Below are positions 28,931 through 37,235 of a DNA stretch of 44,627 nt, one piece after another. The position numbers and the translations under genes were made by a program. Origin of the DNA: a virus; IMG/VR virus record IMGVR_UViG_3300005253_000113, positions 1 through 44,627 of that record. One strand, 5' to 3'. The notes beneath the pieces were generated by a model, which did no database searches, was not told the DNA's origin, and saw nothing but the letters and a program-made list of their open reading frames with translations. Each line of letters starts with the position of its first letter. The first letter of the stretch is position 1.

Positions 28931-29348
28931 GGAGCAGATAGCCGAATCAGGTCCTCGCCTGGTAGGGGAAATCGGCGGCCAGCCCAAGACCAGGTATTTC
29001 ACCCCTGACGGCAGGGAGATATTCTCAGCCCCCTCTTGGCACGAATACACACGGAAGGATGCTAATGGCAAAGTCCTAGACTCTGGCGTGCGTGATGCCA
29101 ATTTGGACAAAGGGTGGCTCATGCAGAAGCCTGAGAGATTGAAGCTCTACTGCCCCCATTGCGACAGGTGGCATGATAACGAGAACGAAGTTGCCGAGTG
29201 TCAACGGAAAAGAGACTCCCTGATGGCAGTATCGGCAGCCAGGATGAAGAAGGAGCAACCGTCTGATAGCAACGATAGGCTCGATAAAATGGAAATAGAG
29301 ATGGGCGAGATAAAGGCCCTGTTGCTGAAACTGGTTGGAGGCAAGTAA
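28899..29348 (+). CDS. Hypothetical protein with zinc site and coiled coil, 149 aa
   Basis: ATG 28899 overlaps the glycosyltransferase end by 32 bases. Middle holds KTRYFTPDGREIFSAPSWHE (beta-like) and a zinc site YCPHCDRWHD...AEC. C-terminus is a short coiled coil (SNDRLDKMEIEMGEIKALLL). Perhaps a head completion or regulatory protein. Family not recognised. Confidence 0.6.
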   Translation: MVAKTLSPSAREQIAESGPRLVGEIGGQPKTRYFTPDGREIFSAPSWHEYTRKDANGKVLDSGVRDANLDKGWLMQKPERLKLYCPHCDRWHDNENEVAECQRKRDSLMAVSAARMKKEQPSDSNDRLDKMEIEMGEIKALLLKLVGGK

Positions 29349-29638
29349 TGGGGAAGTTCTTCAATGAGACCCTTATGCAACGGCACAAGTTCCCGGCAAG
29401 CAAAGAGATGGAGAATCTGAGGAGAGAATACAATGCGAATCTGGATAGCACGGCAAGCGCACAGGGGAGCATTCTACCTGCCGATGGCGGGAACGAAACA
29501 GAACCCATCTCTGATGTTCTTCCTACCCCAGGCGAAAGGGAAGCCGATAGCTCCCGATTACCTGGACGAACTCGTAAGGTCGCAACTGGAAAAGCAAGGC
29601 ATCGTGGGCGACAGCGCCGTGCATCAGGTAGTAGCTGA
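29348..29638 (+). CDS. Possible small protein overlapping the next gene, 96 aa
   Basis: ATG 29348 overlaps the preceding stop (TAATG). The first 30 residues (GKFFNETLMQRHKFPASKEM) look like real protein, but after 29433 the same DNA encodes a better protein in another frame and the residues here become a low-complexity Arg/Gly/Ser tail. Either a short gene whose tail is unimportant or the N-terminal half of a frameshifted gene. Confidence 0.35.
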   Translation: MGKFFNETLMQRHKFPASKEMENLRREYNANLDSTASAQGSILPADGGNETEPISDVLPTPGEREADSSRLPGRTRKVATGKARHRGRQRRASGSS

Positions 29639-29795
29639 GGCCGAAAAGGGATACGAGGAGCGGAGGAAGATTGAGGAGGTTCAGACAGAGGTCAAGCGTC
29701 TCATGCGGATTAAAGCGGCTGGCGGGAAGCTGATGCAGGTCGGGTTTCGGAAGTGGAAGCAAGTTTTTTATCCCGCCGTGACTAGGAAGGGGTGA
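29433..29795 (+). CDS. Hypothetical structural-region protein, 120 aa
   Basis: ATG 29433 with GGAGAG upstream. Begins RIWIARQAHRGAFYLPMAG, then PIAPDYLDELVRSQLEKQG and a charged helix (AEKGYEERRKIEEVQTEVKR), ending in a basic aromatic tail. The start lies inside the preceding reading frame. Neighbours suggest a head-tail connector region protein. Confidence 0.65.
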   Translation: MRIWIARQAHRGAFYLPMAGTKQNPSLMFFLPQAKGKPIAPDYLDELVRSQLEKQGIVGDSAVHQVVAEAEKGYEERRKIEEVQTEVKRLMRIKAAGGKLMQVGFRKWKQVFYPAVTRKG

Positions 29796-29798
29796 AAC

Positions 29799-30113
29799 AT
29801 GGTAAGTTTTTTAGCAGCCCGCAACCAGATAGATTTCGCCACACTAGCCGTTAGTTCTACGGCAGTCGGCTTGGCTGATGCCAGTCCTGCTATCAATGCA
29901 GGGGCAACGGTGCGTAGGGCAGTCATCACCGTAGAGACGGACTCAGTGCGTTTCAGGACGGATGGCACAGCCCCGACATCCGCAGAGGGCCATATTCTAT
30001 ATGCGGCAGATGTCCTGGAGTTCATGGATGCCAACTACGAAAGCGTATTGAACCTGATACAGTTCATCCGTGTAACCACAGACGCAGCGTTGAAGATAAC
30101 CTACTACGATTAG
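29799..30113 (+). CDS. Putative head or head-tail joining protein, 104 aa
   Basis: ATG 29799, close to the previous stop. Beta-rich with VRRAVITVETDSVRFRTDG and GHILYAADVLEFMDANYESV, then FIRVTTDAALKITYYD. The size and beta pattern fit small structural proteins that sit at the capsid or neck. No specific family recognised. Confidence 0.55.
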   Translation: MVSFLAARNQIDFATLAVSSTAVGLADASPAINAGATVRRAVITVETDSVRFRTDGTAPTSAEGHILYAADVLEFMDANYESVLNLIQFIRVTTDAALKITYYD

Positions 30114-30125
30114 GACGGCAGAGAA

Positions 30126-31022
30126 ATGCTAATATTAAGGTCTATACTCCCGACTTTCCACCAATCTACAACCATTAGCACCGATTCTGGCACCCTGACT
30201 ATCAACGCCTTCATTGCCGCCGGTGCCATAACCATGAACGCTGGCGTTACGTTGGACTCCGTTGAGAGTAACTCATTCGGATTCCGTGGGTATGATACAG
30301 GGGTTGACCTTGTGCAGATTCTTGAGACCAGGGGCTCTGTAGACCCGAACCTATTGTTAGGCCGTAACGATACGGGAGTCACCACAAATGCTGTCACGGA
30401 TTCGCTTTACTACAGGGCGGGTGCGGGTAGCAACAACGAATCAGCGGGCTTCGGGTTTGGCATCTCGATACTACTTGGCAACGATGCCTCTCAGGTGGAG
30501 GAGAGAGCTAGACTCCAGTATATCCTTACCACCGCCACAGACGGCGCAGAAGCAGCCAAGATGACTTGGGGCCTTATGTCTGGCGGTGCTGCCGTTGTCA
30601 ACAGGATGGAGTTGGATGACGCAAGCACCCTGTCCCTGCTGAAAGCATCTGGCCAGCAGATAAATGTCAAGACCATTACTGGCCAAAAGACCACCAACTC
30701 TGGCGCAGGCACAGAGACAGTCACCAACGCTATCCCCGCTGGTGCCCTCGTTCTCGGGATAACTATACGAAACACCACGGCGGTATCAGGTGCGGGTCTC
30801 GGCAGCTACGCTATCGGTGATGGCACCGACGCAGACGCCTGGGGGACTGGAATAGCCCTTGGTGTAGACACAACGACTACAGGGGCAGACTTCACCCTGA
30901 GTTCCCCTGCCCATTATGCGGCAGCCGCTAACCTGGTCTTTACCGGAAACGCTGGGCAGTTTGACGCTGGCGTGATACGGTATACGATACACTATATAGA
31001 TTTTACAGCAGCGATCAGCTAG
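30126..31022 (+). CDS. Fibre-like beta-rich structural protein, 298 aa
   Basis: Rich in Thr, Ala, Gly and Ser with repeating beta turns (STDSGTLTINAFIAAGAITM, TITGQKTTNSGAGTETVTNA, GTGIALGVDTTTTGADFTLS). No catalytic motif. This composition is typical of virion fibre or surface proteins. The C-terminus ends in HYIDFTAAIS. May carry receptor-binding or capsid-decoration function. Confidence 0.6.
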   Translation: MLILRSILPTFHQSTTISTDSGTLTINAFIAAGAITMNAGVTLDSVESNSFGFRGYDTGVDLVQILETRGSVDPNLLLGRNDTGVTTNAVTDSLYYRAGAGSNNESAGFGFGISILLGNDASQVEERARLQYILTTATDGAEAAKMTWGLMSGGAAVVNRMELDDASTLSLLKASGQQINVKTITGQKTTNSGAGTETVTNAIPAGALVLGITIRNTTAVSGAGLGSYAIGDGTDADAWGTGIALGVDTTTTGADFTLSSPAHYAAAANLVFTGNAGQFDAGVIRYTIHYIDFTAAIS

Positions 31023-31053
31023 AAAGGAAAGTGTTGCTGGGGGTGGGGGAGGT

Positions 31054-31629
31054 ATGCCAAGGTCATATTTAACAGATAAGGGCCTAATAATACCAGAGGT
31101 GGCGAACTGTGCCCCTGAACCTGCTAACCACGGGACACTATATACAGGTTCGGATAACATATTAAGGTTCTGCGATGGTGATGCTGTTCTCCATGCCGTA
31201 GTCTTTGATTTTACGGTAACGGACTGGACGACCTTCACCCCGACAGTCACCTTGGTAGGGGGAGCGGGGAACACAGTCCCAGTCTATACCACCAACTCTG
31301 GGAGATATGTCCAGTATGGCAAGATGGTTTATGTGGATGTGTTCCTGGATGGTGACGGGGGTGCTGAGGGAGCAGGAACAGGGCAAATAAATATAGCCTT
31401 GCCAGTTGCTGCGGGGGCCAGCCTAAATGGAAACGGTGTTGGTCAAGTTGGTTTGGCCGATAATGGTGCAGGTGAAAACTACCCATTATATGGGTCTATT
31501 GCTCAAGGCGGGACAACCATTTCGCTTGAACGATGGACAAGTATCAAGGTTTTAGCAGCACTGGACGGGGATGACCAGGATAATGTAGTAAGGTGCCTAA
31601 ATTTACACTTCTGGTATGAGGTAGATTAG
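31054..31629 (+). CDS. Fibre-like surface protein, 191 aa
   Basis: Begins PRSYLTDKGLIIPEVANCAP, then beta-rich regions (TFTPTVTLVGGAGNTVPVYT, TGQINIALPVAAGASLNG). A single-domain beta fold of the kind seen at the tips of fibres and in polysaccharide-binding lectin domains. GGTATG start context with GGGGGAGG upstream. Probably acts with the preceding protein. Confidence 0.55.
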   Translation: MPRSYLTDKGLIIPEVANCAPEPANHGTLYTGSDNILRFCDGDAVLHAVVFDFTVTDWTTFTPTVTLVGGAGNTVPVYTTNSGRYVQYGKMVYVDVFLDGDGGAEGAGTGQINIALPVAAGASLNGNGVGQVGLADNGAGENYPLYGSIAQGGTTISLERWTSIKVLAALDGDDQDNVVRCLNLHFWYEVD

Positions 31630-31643
31630 TAAAGGGGGAACTA

Positions 31644-31847
31644 ATGGCAACTAAATACACGGTATCTATTGAGAATGCGATTGAGAGGGAGTTTGCGACT
31701 GAGGCTTTGGCCAACGCCTTCATTACCAAAACCCAGACTCTCTTGGGGGCAGCCACCAAAATCCTCAAGAATGAGGTCAAGCCTCTATCTGATGACAAGG
31801 GTGTGGTAGTGTCGAGTGTAACGAAACGGCTAGCCCAGTATCCATAA
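31644..31847 (+). CDS. Hypothetical protein, 67 aa
   Basis: ATG 31644 with AAAGGGGG upstream. Alpha-helical (NAIEREFATEALANAFITKT, then LLGAATKILKNEV). The C-terminus is basic. A small accessory in the structural block. No family recognised. Confidence 0.6.
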   Translation: MATKYTVSIENAIEREFATEALANAFITKTQTLLGAATKILKNEVKPLSDDKGVVVSSVTKRLAQYP

Positions 31848-31863
31848 GAAAGGAAGGTTTTCA

Positions 31864-32043
31864 ATGCCGGATGAAAAGCGACTAATGCCTCCTCAAGCCC
31901 TGAAGAAGATAAAGGAAATCCAGGGAACCTTAAAGACCTACCTCGATGGCATCATGGCAGGCATGGGGATAGAGGGGGATTGGAATGTTGACCTGGGAAC
32001 TGGCGAGTTGACGCAGGTAGTCAAAGAAGAAGGGAAGCAGTAA
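31864..32043 (+). CDS. Hypothetical protein, 59 aa
   Basis: ATG 31864 with AAAGGAAGG upstream. Residues ALKKIKEIQGTLKTYLDGIM form a helix. A short acidic and polar end (LGTGELTQVVKEEGK) follows. Next gene begins directly after its stop. Confidence 0.55.
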   Translation: MPDEKRLMPPQALKKIKEIQGTLKTYLDGIMAGMGIEGDWNVDLGTGELTQVVKEEGKQ

Positions 32044-32118
32044 ATGGCACACACAACCAAAGGCGACAAACCCTACCCGTCCAAACCTGGACATAAGAAC
32101 CCGAAGGACAAGAAGTAA
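32044..32118 (+). CDS. Small basic peptide, 24 aa
   Basis: ATG 32044 directly after the previous stop. Sequence AHTTKGDKPYPSKPGHKNPK: Lys/Pro-rich, no hydrophobic part. Possibly a DNA-associated packaged peptide, or a coincidental frame. Position in a tight gene row raises its odds. Confidence 0.4.
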   Translation: MAHTTKGDKPYPSKPGHKNPKDKK

Positions 32119-32124
32119 GGGGTT

Positions 32125-33435
32125 ATGGCGACACTATCTAACACACTAGCCACACTACGGCAGGGCCTTATGGAGTATCTGGGCCTGTGGATTACAGGCA
32201 CTACTTCCGCCACTGCTGCGGCCACCGCCAAGACGCTCACGGATAGCGTTAAGCTGGTCTCCTATGCCAACGACTATTTCAATACCCGTTGGGCGTTGCT
32301 CACCACCGGGACGAACTCTGCGAAAGTCAATAAAATATCCGACTTCAATCAGAGCACAGGGGTAGCGTCTCTGCTCACTGCCTTCTCCGCCGCCATAGCT
32401 GCCAGTGTTACCTATGAGTTCCTGCCCTATCATCCTACCGACATGATAAGATGGGCGATAAACAAAGCGTTACAGGAGGTCTACGACAAGACCTACCGTT
32501 CAATCCTCAATGAAGCCCTGATAACCGGCAACGCCTTACCCAATGGGGGCTTTGAGGACTGGGCCTCATCTAGCGTTCCTGACCACTGGGTGCTATCGGT
32601 GGCTACGGCAGCAAAGGATACTGGTGTCAAGAAATATGGCCGGGCTGCAGTTGCAATTACGGGCGGGGCATCGGCGGGCTACTTGGGCTCTGAGTATGGG
32701 ACGGGGGCAGCAACGATATGGGAGAACCTCATAGACTTGGCGGGAAATAGCCTGGACTTCGAGGTGTGGATCAAGACCAATACAGCCTCCCACGCCCGAT
32801 TGCAGATAGTGGATTCCGATGGCACTACATCCAGTAGCTACCATACTGGGGGAGACCTGTGGGAGCTGTTAAAAGTTACGCGAAGTGTCGCAGTGGATGT
32901 CACCAGCTTGGCTTTCAGGATAACGGCGGATGTTAATACCAAAGTCACCTATGCTGACCATGCCCGGGTATTGAATAGTAGGGTGACTGAGTATGTCTTG
33001 CCTGCCGAGTTCACCCTGGGCGATGTGAAGAATGTCTATATCCAGAATGGCGCAGCCCCGTTGACGGGCAATGAGCGCCCCTGCGATGATTCGGGGTGGG
33101 TGTATGAGCCTACGCTATGGGTGAAGCCCAAAGTCCGGTATGATGATCGCTTGGGTGTATGGCTTATGAGCTTCAGCAAGAGGCCCTCAGATGGCTACAA
33201 GATGAGGCTTGAGGGGAGAGAGCCACAAACCAAGCTCACCACCGATAGCGACACCGTAGCCCTGACTGAAACCCACCTCAATCTTCTCTACCCCTATGCT
33301 GCCTATGTCCTGTTTGAAGCGTTGGGAAGGATAAATGAAGCACAACAACACCTGGCAAAATACAAAGCCCTGGCTAGTAGAGTAGCTATGCCAGCGATAC
33401 CTTGTAGTGCGATATTCCCATGGGGCAGGTGGTGA
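32125..33435 (+). CDS. Neck/tail structural protein with carbohydrate-binding-like insert, 436 aa
   Basis: N-terminus (ATLRQGLMEYLGLW, TDMIRWAINKALQEVYDKTY) looks like a connector or neck protein. Residues about 131-285 resemble a carbohydrate-binding module of CBM_4_9 type: LPNGGFEDWASSSVPDHW start, a beta sandwich (SLDFEVWIKTNTASHARLQI) and DHARVLN end. The C-terminus returns to a helical tail (YPYAAYVLFEALGRINEAQQ). Such inserts often bind host glycans or stabilise tails. The neighbour carries the same kind of insert. Confidence 0.65.
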   Translation: MATLSNTLATLRQGLMEYLGLWITGTTSATAAATAKTLTDSVKLVSYANDYFNTRWALLTTGTNSAKVNKISDFNQSTGVASLLTAFSAAIAASVTYEFLPYHPTDMIRWAINKALQEVYDKTYRSILNEALITGNALPNGGFEDWASSSVPDHWVLSVATAAKDTGVKKYGRAAVAITGGASAGYLGSEYGTGAATIWENLIDLAGNSLDFEVWIKTNTASHARLQIVDSDGTTSSSYHTGGDLWELLKVTRSVAVDVTSLAFRITADVNTKVTYADHARVLNSRVTEYVLPAEFTLGDVKNVYIQNGAAPLTGNERPCDDSGWVYEPTLWVKPKVRYDDRLGVWLMSFSKRPSDGYKMRLEGREPQTKLTTDSDTVALTETHLNLLYPYAAYVLFEALGRINEAQQHLAKYKALASRVAMPAIPCSAIFPWGRW

Positions 33436-33441
33436 TGTGCG

Positions 33442-35847
33442 ATGCCGATAACCTCTACCCTCAAGTCGCATGACCTTCTCCTGACAGATTATGCCTCCCC
33501 TGCCGTTACGATTGGCCTCACGATAGAGAAGGACGAGAAGGGCATACCCATATTCCACCGTTACCCCGCCGAGTCTCTAGTCCCCCAACAAGTAAGCCAA
33601 CTTACTGATGCGTTGTTCCCCATCCACCGCATCTACCCCATGACACAGGAGGCGTGGCACGCTGGCTTTGGTCAGCAGCAAGGGAAGGCTGACGGTCAGA
33701 AACGCTATATGTATAGCGTGAATACGGACGCCTCGGTGAAGGGGCTGATATACGCTTCACCCGCGGTAGTAGCCACCACCAACACTACACCCAGTTATGC
33801 CAGCACTGCCACTATTACTAACGGGGATTTTGAAACAGGCGCTCTAAGCCCCTGGACATCTAGCGGCATCTGGGTAATCGCTAGCTCGGGCACACCGCAT
33901 GGCGGGACATACCATGCCCAATTTTCAGCGACTGGCGATTCAGTGTCGTATACACTTACGCAGAGCATTACCGCCGCCGATTCATCCTTGTTTAACACCT
34001 TGCAAATAGATATAGAAGTATGGTCAAAGTATGTTACTGCTGCTCCGGCGACAGCAAAAGTAGAATTACAGGACAACAATAATAAGGTTGTCGCAACGGC
34101 TAACCTGTCAAATACTACTTCCTATGTCAAAACCACACTCAGCCACACCTTTACCGATGGATGGCCTAGCCTAAAGATAGTTATTACCATTAACGATGGT
34201 GGTGATGGAACTGCCCTTTTTTATGTAGATGATATTGTGCTTACACTGACTGGGACAATCGCCACAGCTACAAATGTGGGCACGATAGCGGGGATGGTGG
34301 AGTTCAACGGCAACCATTATGCCTACTCGGATACGGGTCTGTGGAAAAGAACGGCGGCCAACTGGGTTAGGGTAGCAGGCAGCCCTGATAATATCGTCCA
34401 TGCTGCCGGTGACTCTGGTGGAACACAACTACTCCTAGCTCGTGGGTCAAGCCTTAACTATTGGTATATGTCCACCGCAGAGGCATTTAGTAGGAATACT
34501 GGCACGGGAACAAGTGCCCAAGTGCAGAAGTTCATTGCTTCGGCTGGCTCGGATTATTCAGCCGTTGATACAACAAGTGTATTCAAAGTAGCTTCGATTT
34601 CTCTAGGCACGGCAAACACTACCTACCCAGCATTAGGTGATACTGGCTTAAATATCACCCGCCTTATTGACCACCTGGGCAGTGTCTATGGCATTAAGGA
34701 GAACTACGCAGCCAAACTGGTATCAGGGGCATGGGTCGAGATAGGCTCAGAGTTGCGTTCTATGTTCAATACCAACACTGGCAAGAACGCCATCTCCTGG
34801 CGGGGCAATGGCGCACAGGCCCTCTACATCCCTGCCGGTAGCGGCTCATCCCTCATGGCCTACGATGATGGGGACTTCCCAAATATCGGCCCCGATATGT
34901 TCGCCGAACTTCTCAGTGACTTCACGGGGCAGATAGTGGCTACCGCTTCCGATGACCAGTGGCTGTATATAATCCTGGACAATGGCTCAAATATAGAGAT
35001 ACTCAAGGGGCGGTATGAGACCATAGATGGGGCTACCGATTTCAGGTGGCACTCTTATGTCCAGACGGCCTACACCACTGTTGCCTATGCCTATGTGTCC
35101 AGCATCACGGCCAAGAGGCTTTACTTTGGTGGGGGCACGGACTTACCCAAATATATCCCCTTACCCACAGCCTTTGGCGACCCGATCAACGATAGCAATC
35201 TGACCTATGCTACGGGGGCTATCCACTACGGTAGCTGGCTGGACCTGAATCAGCCCCGTATCAGCAAGTCCTACCTTAACTTCACGATGGACTCTGTAGC
35301 CCTGGCCGCCGCCAAGAATATCAAGGTGGAGTATGAGTTATGGGAAAGCCAGGGGACGTGGACTGAGCTAGGGGGTAGTGGCAACGGGGTGTTCACCTCT
35401 AGCCCGAATGAAAGCAAAACCTTTGCCGTCAATATCAAGGGTAGGAAGCTAAGATTTCGTTACACCTGGACTTCCGATGATACCTCAGTAGGCTTCGGTA
35501 TTAAAGGTGTCACCGTGTATGTATCAGCAGCCCCGCCGAGGTTAAATGCTTTCTATACTAGAGTTAGGGTTAAGGACGATATTATCCTGAAGGGTGGAGA
35601 TAAAGACCTCCAGATGACCTATGGTATTGTAGCCTTACAGTTGCATACCTGGAAGGACACACAGCCATTGTTGCTCACCTATCCAGACGGCTTGCTTGAC
35701 GCTGCAGATGGCAGCCATGACGGGTCAACCATAGAGGTCAAGTTTGAGGAAGGCTACCCGAAGGAGCATTCCGTGAATATGGACGATGACCTGCACGAAT
35801 CGGTATTTGAACTGGTGATGGTTGAGATACTCAGGAGCATAAGTTAA
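33442..35847 (+). CDS. Large tail/nozzle protein with carbohydrate-binding-like domain, 801 aa
   Basis: N-terminus (VSQLTDALFPIHRIYPMTQE) then a CBM_4_9-like domain at about 125-270 (ITNGDFETGALSPWTSSG start and TALFYVDDIVLTLTG end). Residues about 280-700 are repeating beta-propeller-like blades (NGNHYAYSDTGLWKRTAANW, DDQWLYIILDNGSNIEILKG), followed by a C-terminal domain. Size and layout fit a short-tail nozzle or receptor-contact protein of podovirus-like phages. No enzyme motif seen. Confidence 0.65.
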   Translation: MPITSTLKSHDLLLTDYASPAVTIGLTIEKDEKGIPIFHRYPAESLVPQQVSQLTDALFPIHRIYPMTQEAWHAGFGQQQGKADGQKRYMYSVNTDASVKGLIYASPAVVATTNTTPSYASTATITNGDFETGALSPWTSSGIWVIASSGTPHGGTYHAQFSATGDSVSYTLTQSITAADSSLFNTLQIDIEVWSKYVTAAPATAKVELQDNNNKVVATANLSNTTSYVKTTLSHTFTDGWPSLKIVITINDGGDGTALFYVDDIVLTLTGTIATATNVGTIAGMVEFNGNHYAYSDTGLWKRTAANWVRVAGSPDNIVHAAGDSGGTQLLLARGSSLNYWYMSTAEAFSRNTGTGTSAQVQKFIASAGSDYSAVDTTSVFKVASISLGTANTTYPALGDTGLNITRLIDHLGSVYGIKENYAAKLVSGAWVEIGSELRSMFNTNTGKNAISWRGNGAQALYIPAGSGSSLMAYDDGDFPNIGPDMFAELLSDFTGQIVATASDDQWLYIILDNGSNIEILKGRYETIDGATDFRWHSYVQTAYTTVAYAYVSSITAKRLYFGGGTDLPKYIPLPTAFGDPINDSNLTYATGAIHYGSWLDLNQPRISKSYLNFTMDSVALAAAKNIKVEYELWESQGTWTELGGSGNGVFTSSPNESKTFAVNIKGRKLRFRYTWTSDDTSVGFGIKGVTVYVSAAPPRLNAFYTRVRVKDDIILKGGDKDLQMTYGIVALQLHTWKDTQPLLLTYPDGLLDAADGSHDGSTIEVKFEEGYPKEHSVNMDDDLHESVFELVMVEILRSIS

Positions 35848-36011
35848 TGCCTGTCACAGTAGGGGAACGGCTGAGGGCTTTAGAAACAGCGACCAAGAAG
35901 ATGAGGCGGGAGTTCCGAGAATATCGAAACTCCCTATCTCAGAAGGAAGCGGTTGACGCCCAGCAAGCCGAGAATGATAAACGCAAACTCAGACGCAGGA
36001 TGAGGCCGTAA
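35847..36011 (+). CDS. Helical basic protein, 54 aa
   Basis: ATG 35847 overlaps the preceding TAA (TAATG). Charged helix (ERLRALETATKKMRREFREY) ending in a basic tail (DKRKLRRRMRP). Next to two more short helical proteins, so perhaps a small late operon for lysis or tail assembly. Confidence 0.55.
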   Translation: MPVTVGERLRALETATKKMRREFREYRNSLSQKEAVDAQQAENDKRKLRRRMRP

Positions 36012-36024
36012 TGGAGCATGACCA

Positions 36025-36168
36025 GTGTCTATCTATGATGAAATGTCCACCATGCGGAAGGATATTGACGACCTGAAACACCAGCAGGAGGCTTTGCGCA
36101 GGGCCGTTGCGCTGCTATTAAAGAAACAGCAGGAGCAGCAGAAAGAGGTTGAGCATGACGGAGAATGA
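36025..36168 (+). CDS. Coiled-coil peptide, 47 aa
   Basis: GTG start at 36025 (an ATG at residue 7 is the alternative). Reads STMRKDIDDLKHQQEALRRA, then LLLKKQQEQQKEVEHDG, an uninterrupted coiled coil. Overlaps the next gene by 14 bases. A competing 21-residue frame from 36011 was considered less likely. Confidence 0.5.
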   Translation: MSIYDEMSTMRKDIDDLKHQQEALRRAVALLLKKQQEQQKEVEHDGE

Positions 36169-36421
36169 GCAAATCCGAGAGGACATAAGAAGCATGAGGC
36201 AATCTATGGAAACCATTGCCGGAAATATAGGCGGGCTCAATGCGAAGTCTCATGCTCCCGAATCCTGCACTCAGCCCAAAGAGAATCAGAAAGCCATCGC
36301 TGAAATGCGGGCTGTGGAGAATCGGCTCAAAGGGTCGTTTAAGGTTATCGCTGTGCTGGCCACTCTTGCCTCGGCCATAGGTGGGGGTGTATTGGTAGCG
36401 GTGATAATTAGACTATTCTAG
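36155..36421 (+). CDS. Coiled-coil plus C-terminal membrane helix protein (holin-like candidate), 88 aa
   Basis: ATG 36155 with AAAGAGG upstream. Residues 1-55 are polar and helical (ENEQIREDIRSMRQSMETIA). Residues about 62-88 are one hydrophobic helix (FKVIAVLATLASAIGGGVLV, then AVIIRLF). This resembles haemolysin XhlA-type phage proteins and some holin partners. It ends tail to tail with the next minus-strand gene and overlaps it by four bases. No endolysin is recognisable nearby, so the lysis role is tentative. Confidence 0.6.
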   Translation: MTENEQIREDIRSMRQSMETIAGNIGGLNAKSHAPESCTQPKENQKAIAEMRAVENRLKGSFKVIAVLATLASAIGGGVLVAVIIRLF

Positions 36422-36537
36422 CGCGGCTCTGAAAGAAGAAGAGCCAAGATAACTATAGCTATACCCAATCCAATTACGGCCTGCCGTATCTTGCTCAAAT
36501 CCCCTGTTATCTGGATCAACAGTTCAATCTCAGTCAT
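36418..36537 (-). CDS. Short one-TM protein (lysis candidate), 39 aa
   Basis: ATG 36537, overlapping the stop of its upstream gene by eight bases. It begins with an amphipathic helix (TEIELLIQITGDLSKIRQA), then a membrane helix (VIGLGIAIVILALLL), then SEPR. Last gene of the long leftward operon. It faces the rightward one-TM gene; the two stop codons overlap by four bases. Confidence 0.6.
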   Translation of the reverse strand: MTEIELLIQITGDLSKIRQAVIGLGIAIVILALLLSEPR

Positions 36538-37036
36538 CCCTTCCCTTCCTTTCTATTGCCCGTCTTACGGTTGAATGGCTCACACCTGCCAACGCTGCCT
36601 TTGTCCGTAGGCTGTCCTCGCCGTGCAGGATAGCAGGGTCAATGGCCTTCCGTGGCCTGCCCCTGGGGGTTGGGTGCTCTGATGGCTCTATCGCCCGCTC
36701 AGGGGCTTCCTGGAGCGGTTCTATGGACACTAGGACGGGCTTGCCAGGGGGCATTTCAAACCTGGGCGTCACATGGACTTCCCCCGGCCCTAGCAGGAGC
36801 GGTGGAGTGGGCGGCTCAGGAAGCTCCACGAAGTCCGGGCCATCTTCGGGGGGGAAGGCTGTCTTAAACTCTGCCCTTCCCTTGTGAATAAGGCGAACCG
36901 TAACAACCCGCTCAGTGTCCATGTCCTCCACGCCCCACCTCTTTGCCCAGAAGTCAGAGCCCTGCCGCTCATGCTGTCTGTCCCACTCCGCAAAGCCTGC
37001 TACCTCGGGGTCGCCCGCATTTATACTACAGGGCAC
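36530..37036 (-). CDS. DNA-binding-like protein with C-terminal helix-turn-helix, 168 aa
   Basis: GTG 37036 is preceded by GAGGAG eight bases upstream. Residues 1-95 contain aromatic, acidic and Pro-rich segments (DFVELPEPPTPPLLLGPG). A basic AT-hook-like GRPRKAID comes before RTKAALAGVSHSTVRRAIER, the helix-turn-helix style of Hin/resolvase C-terminal domains. Overlaps the zinc-ribbon gene upstream. A regulator is likely. No recombinase catalytic domain is present. Confidence 0.65.
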   Translation of the reverse strand: MPCSINAGDPEVAGFAEWDRQHERQGSDFWAKRWGVEDMDTERVVTVRLIHKGRAEFKTAFPPEDGPDFVELPEPPTPPLLLGPGEVHVTPRFEMPPGKPVLVSIEPLQEAPERAIEPSEHPTPRGRPRKAIDPAILHGEDSLRTKAALAGVSHSTVRRAIERKGRDD

Positions 37037-37223
37037 CGTAGAACTCCTCTCTCATTTGCTCCCAGGAAATTAGAGGCTCCTGCCGATGGAGTTCGTCATG
37101 CTCGGCGACATAGCAATGGAGCGTGCCATGGCGCATACACTTACCGCAGATAATTTCCCCTTCATGGCCTATCCAATAGGGCCTTTCTACGTCCTCCCCG
37201 CATTTGCTACAGAGTTCTGCCAT
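37026..37223 (-). CDS. Zinc-ribbon protein, 65 aa
   Basis: LCSKCGEDVE and IICGKCMRHG form a zinc ribbon about 24 residues apart; CYVAEHDELHRQ adds another possible ligand. The C-terminus is acidic and aromatic. AAGGAGAAGG precedes the ATG. Operon neighbour of the helix-turn-helix gene, which it overlaps. Confidence 0.65.
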   Translation of the reverse strand: MAELCSKCGEDVERPYWIGHEGEIICGKCMRHGTLHCYVAEHDELHRQEPLISWEQMREEFYGAL

Positions 37224-37235
37224 CCTTCTCCTTTC

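Noticed and set aside
36642-37153. Plus-strand frames opposite the helix-turn-helix and zinc-ribbon genes
   Set aside because: The minus-strand genes have ribosome sites, overlaps and motifs. The plus frames are low-complexity Gly/Ser/Pro.
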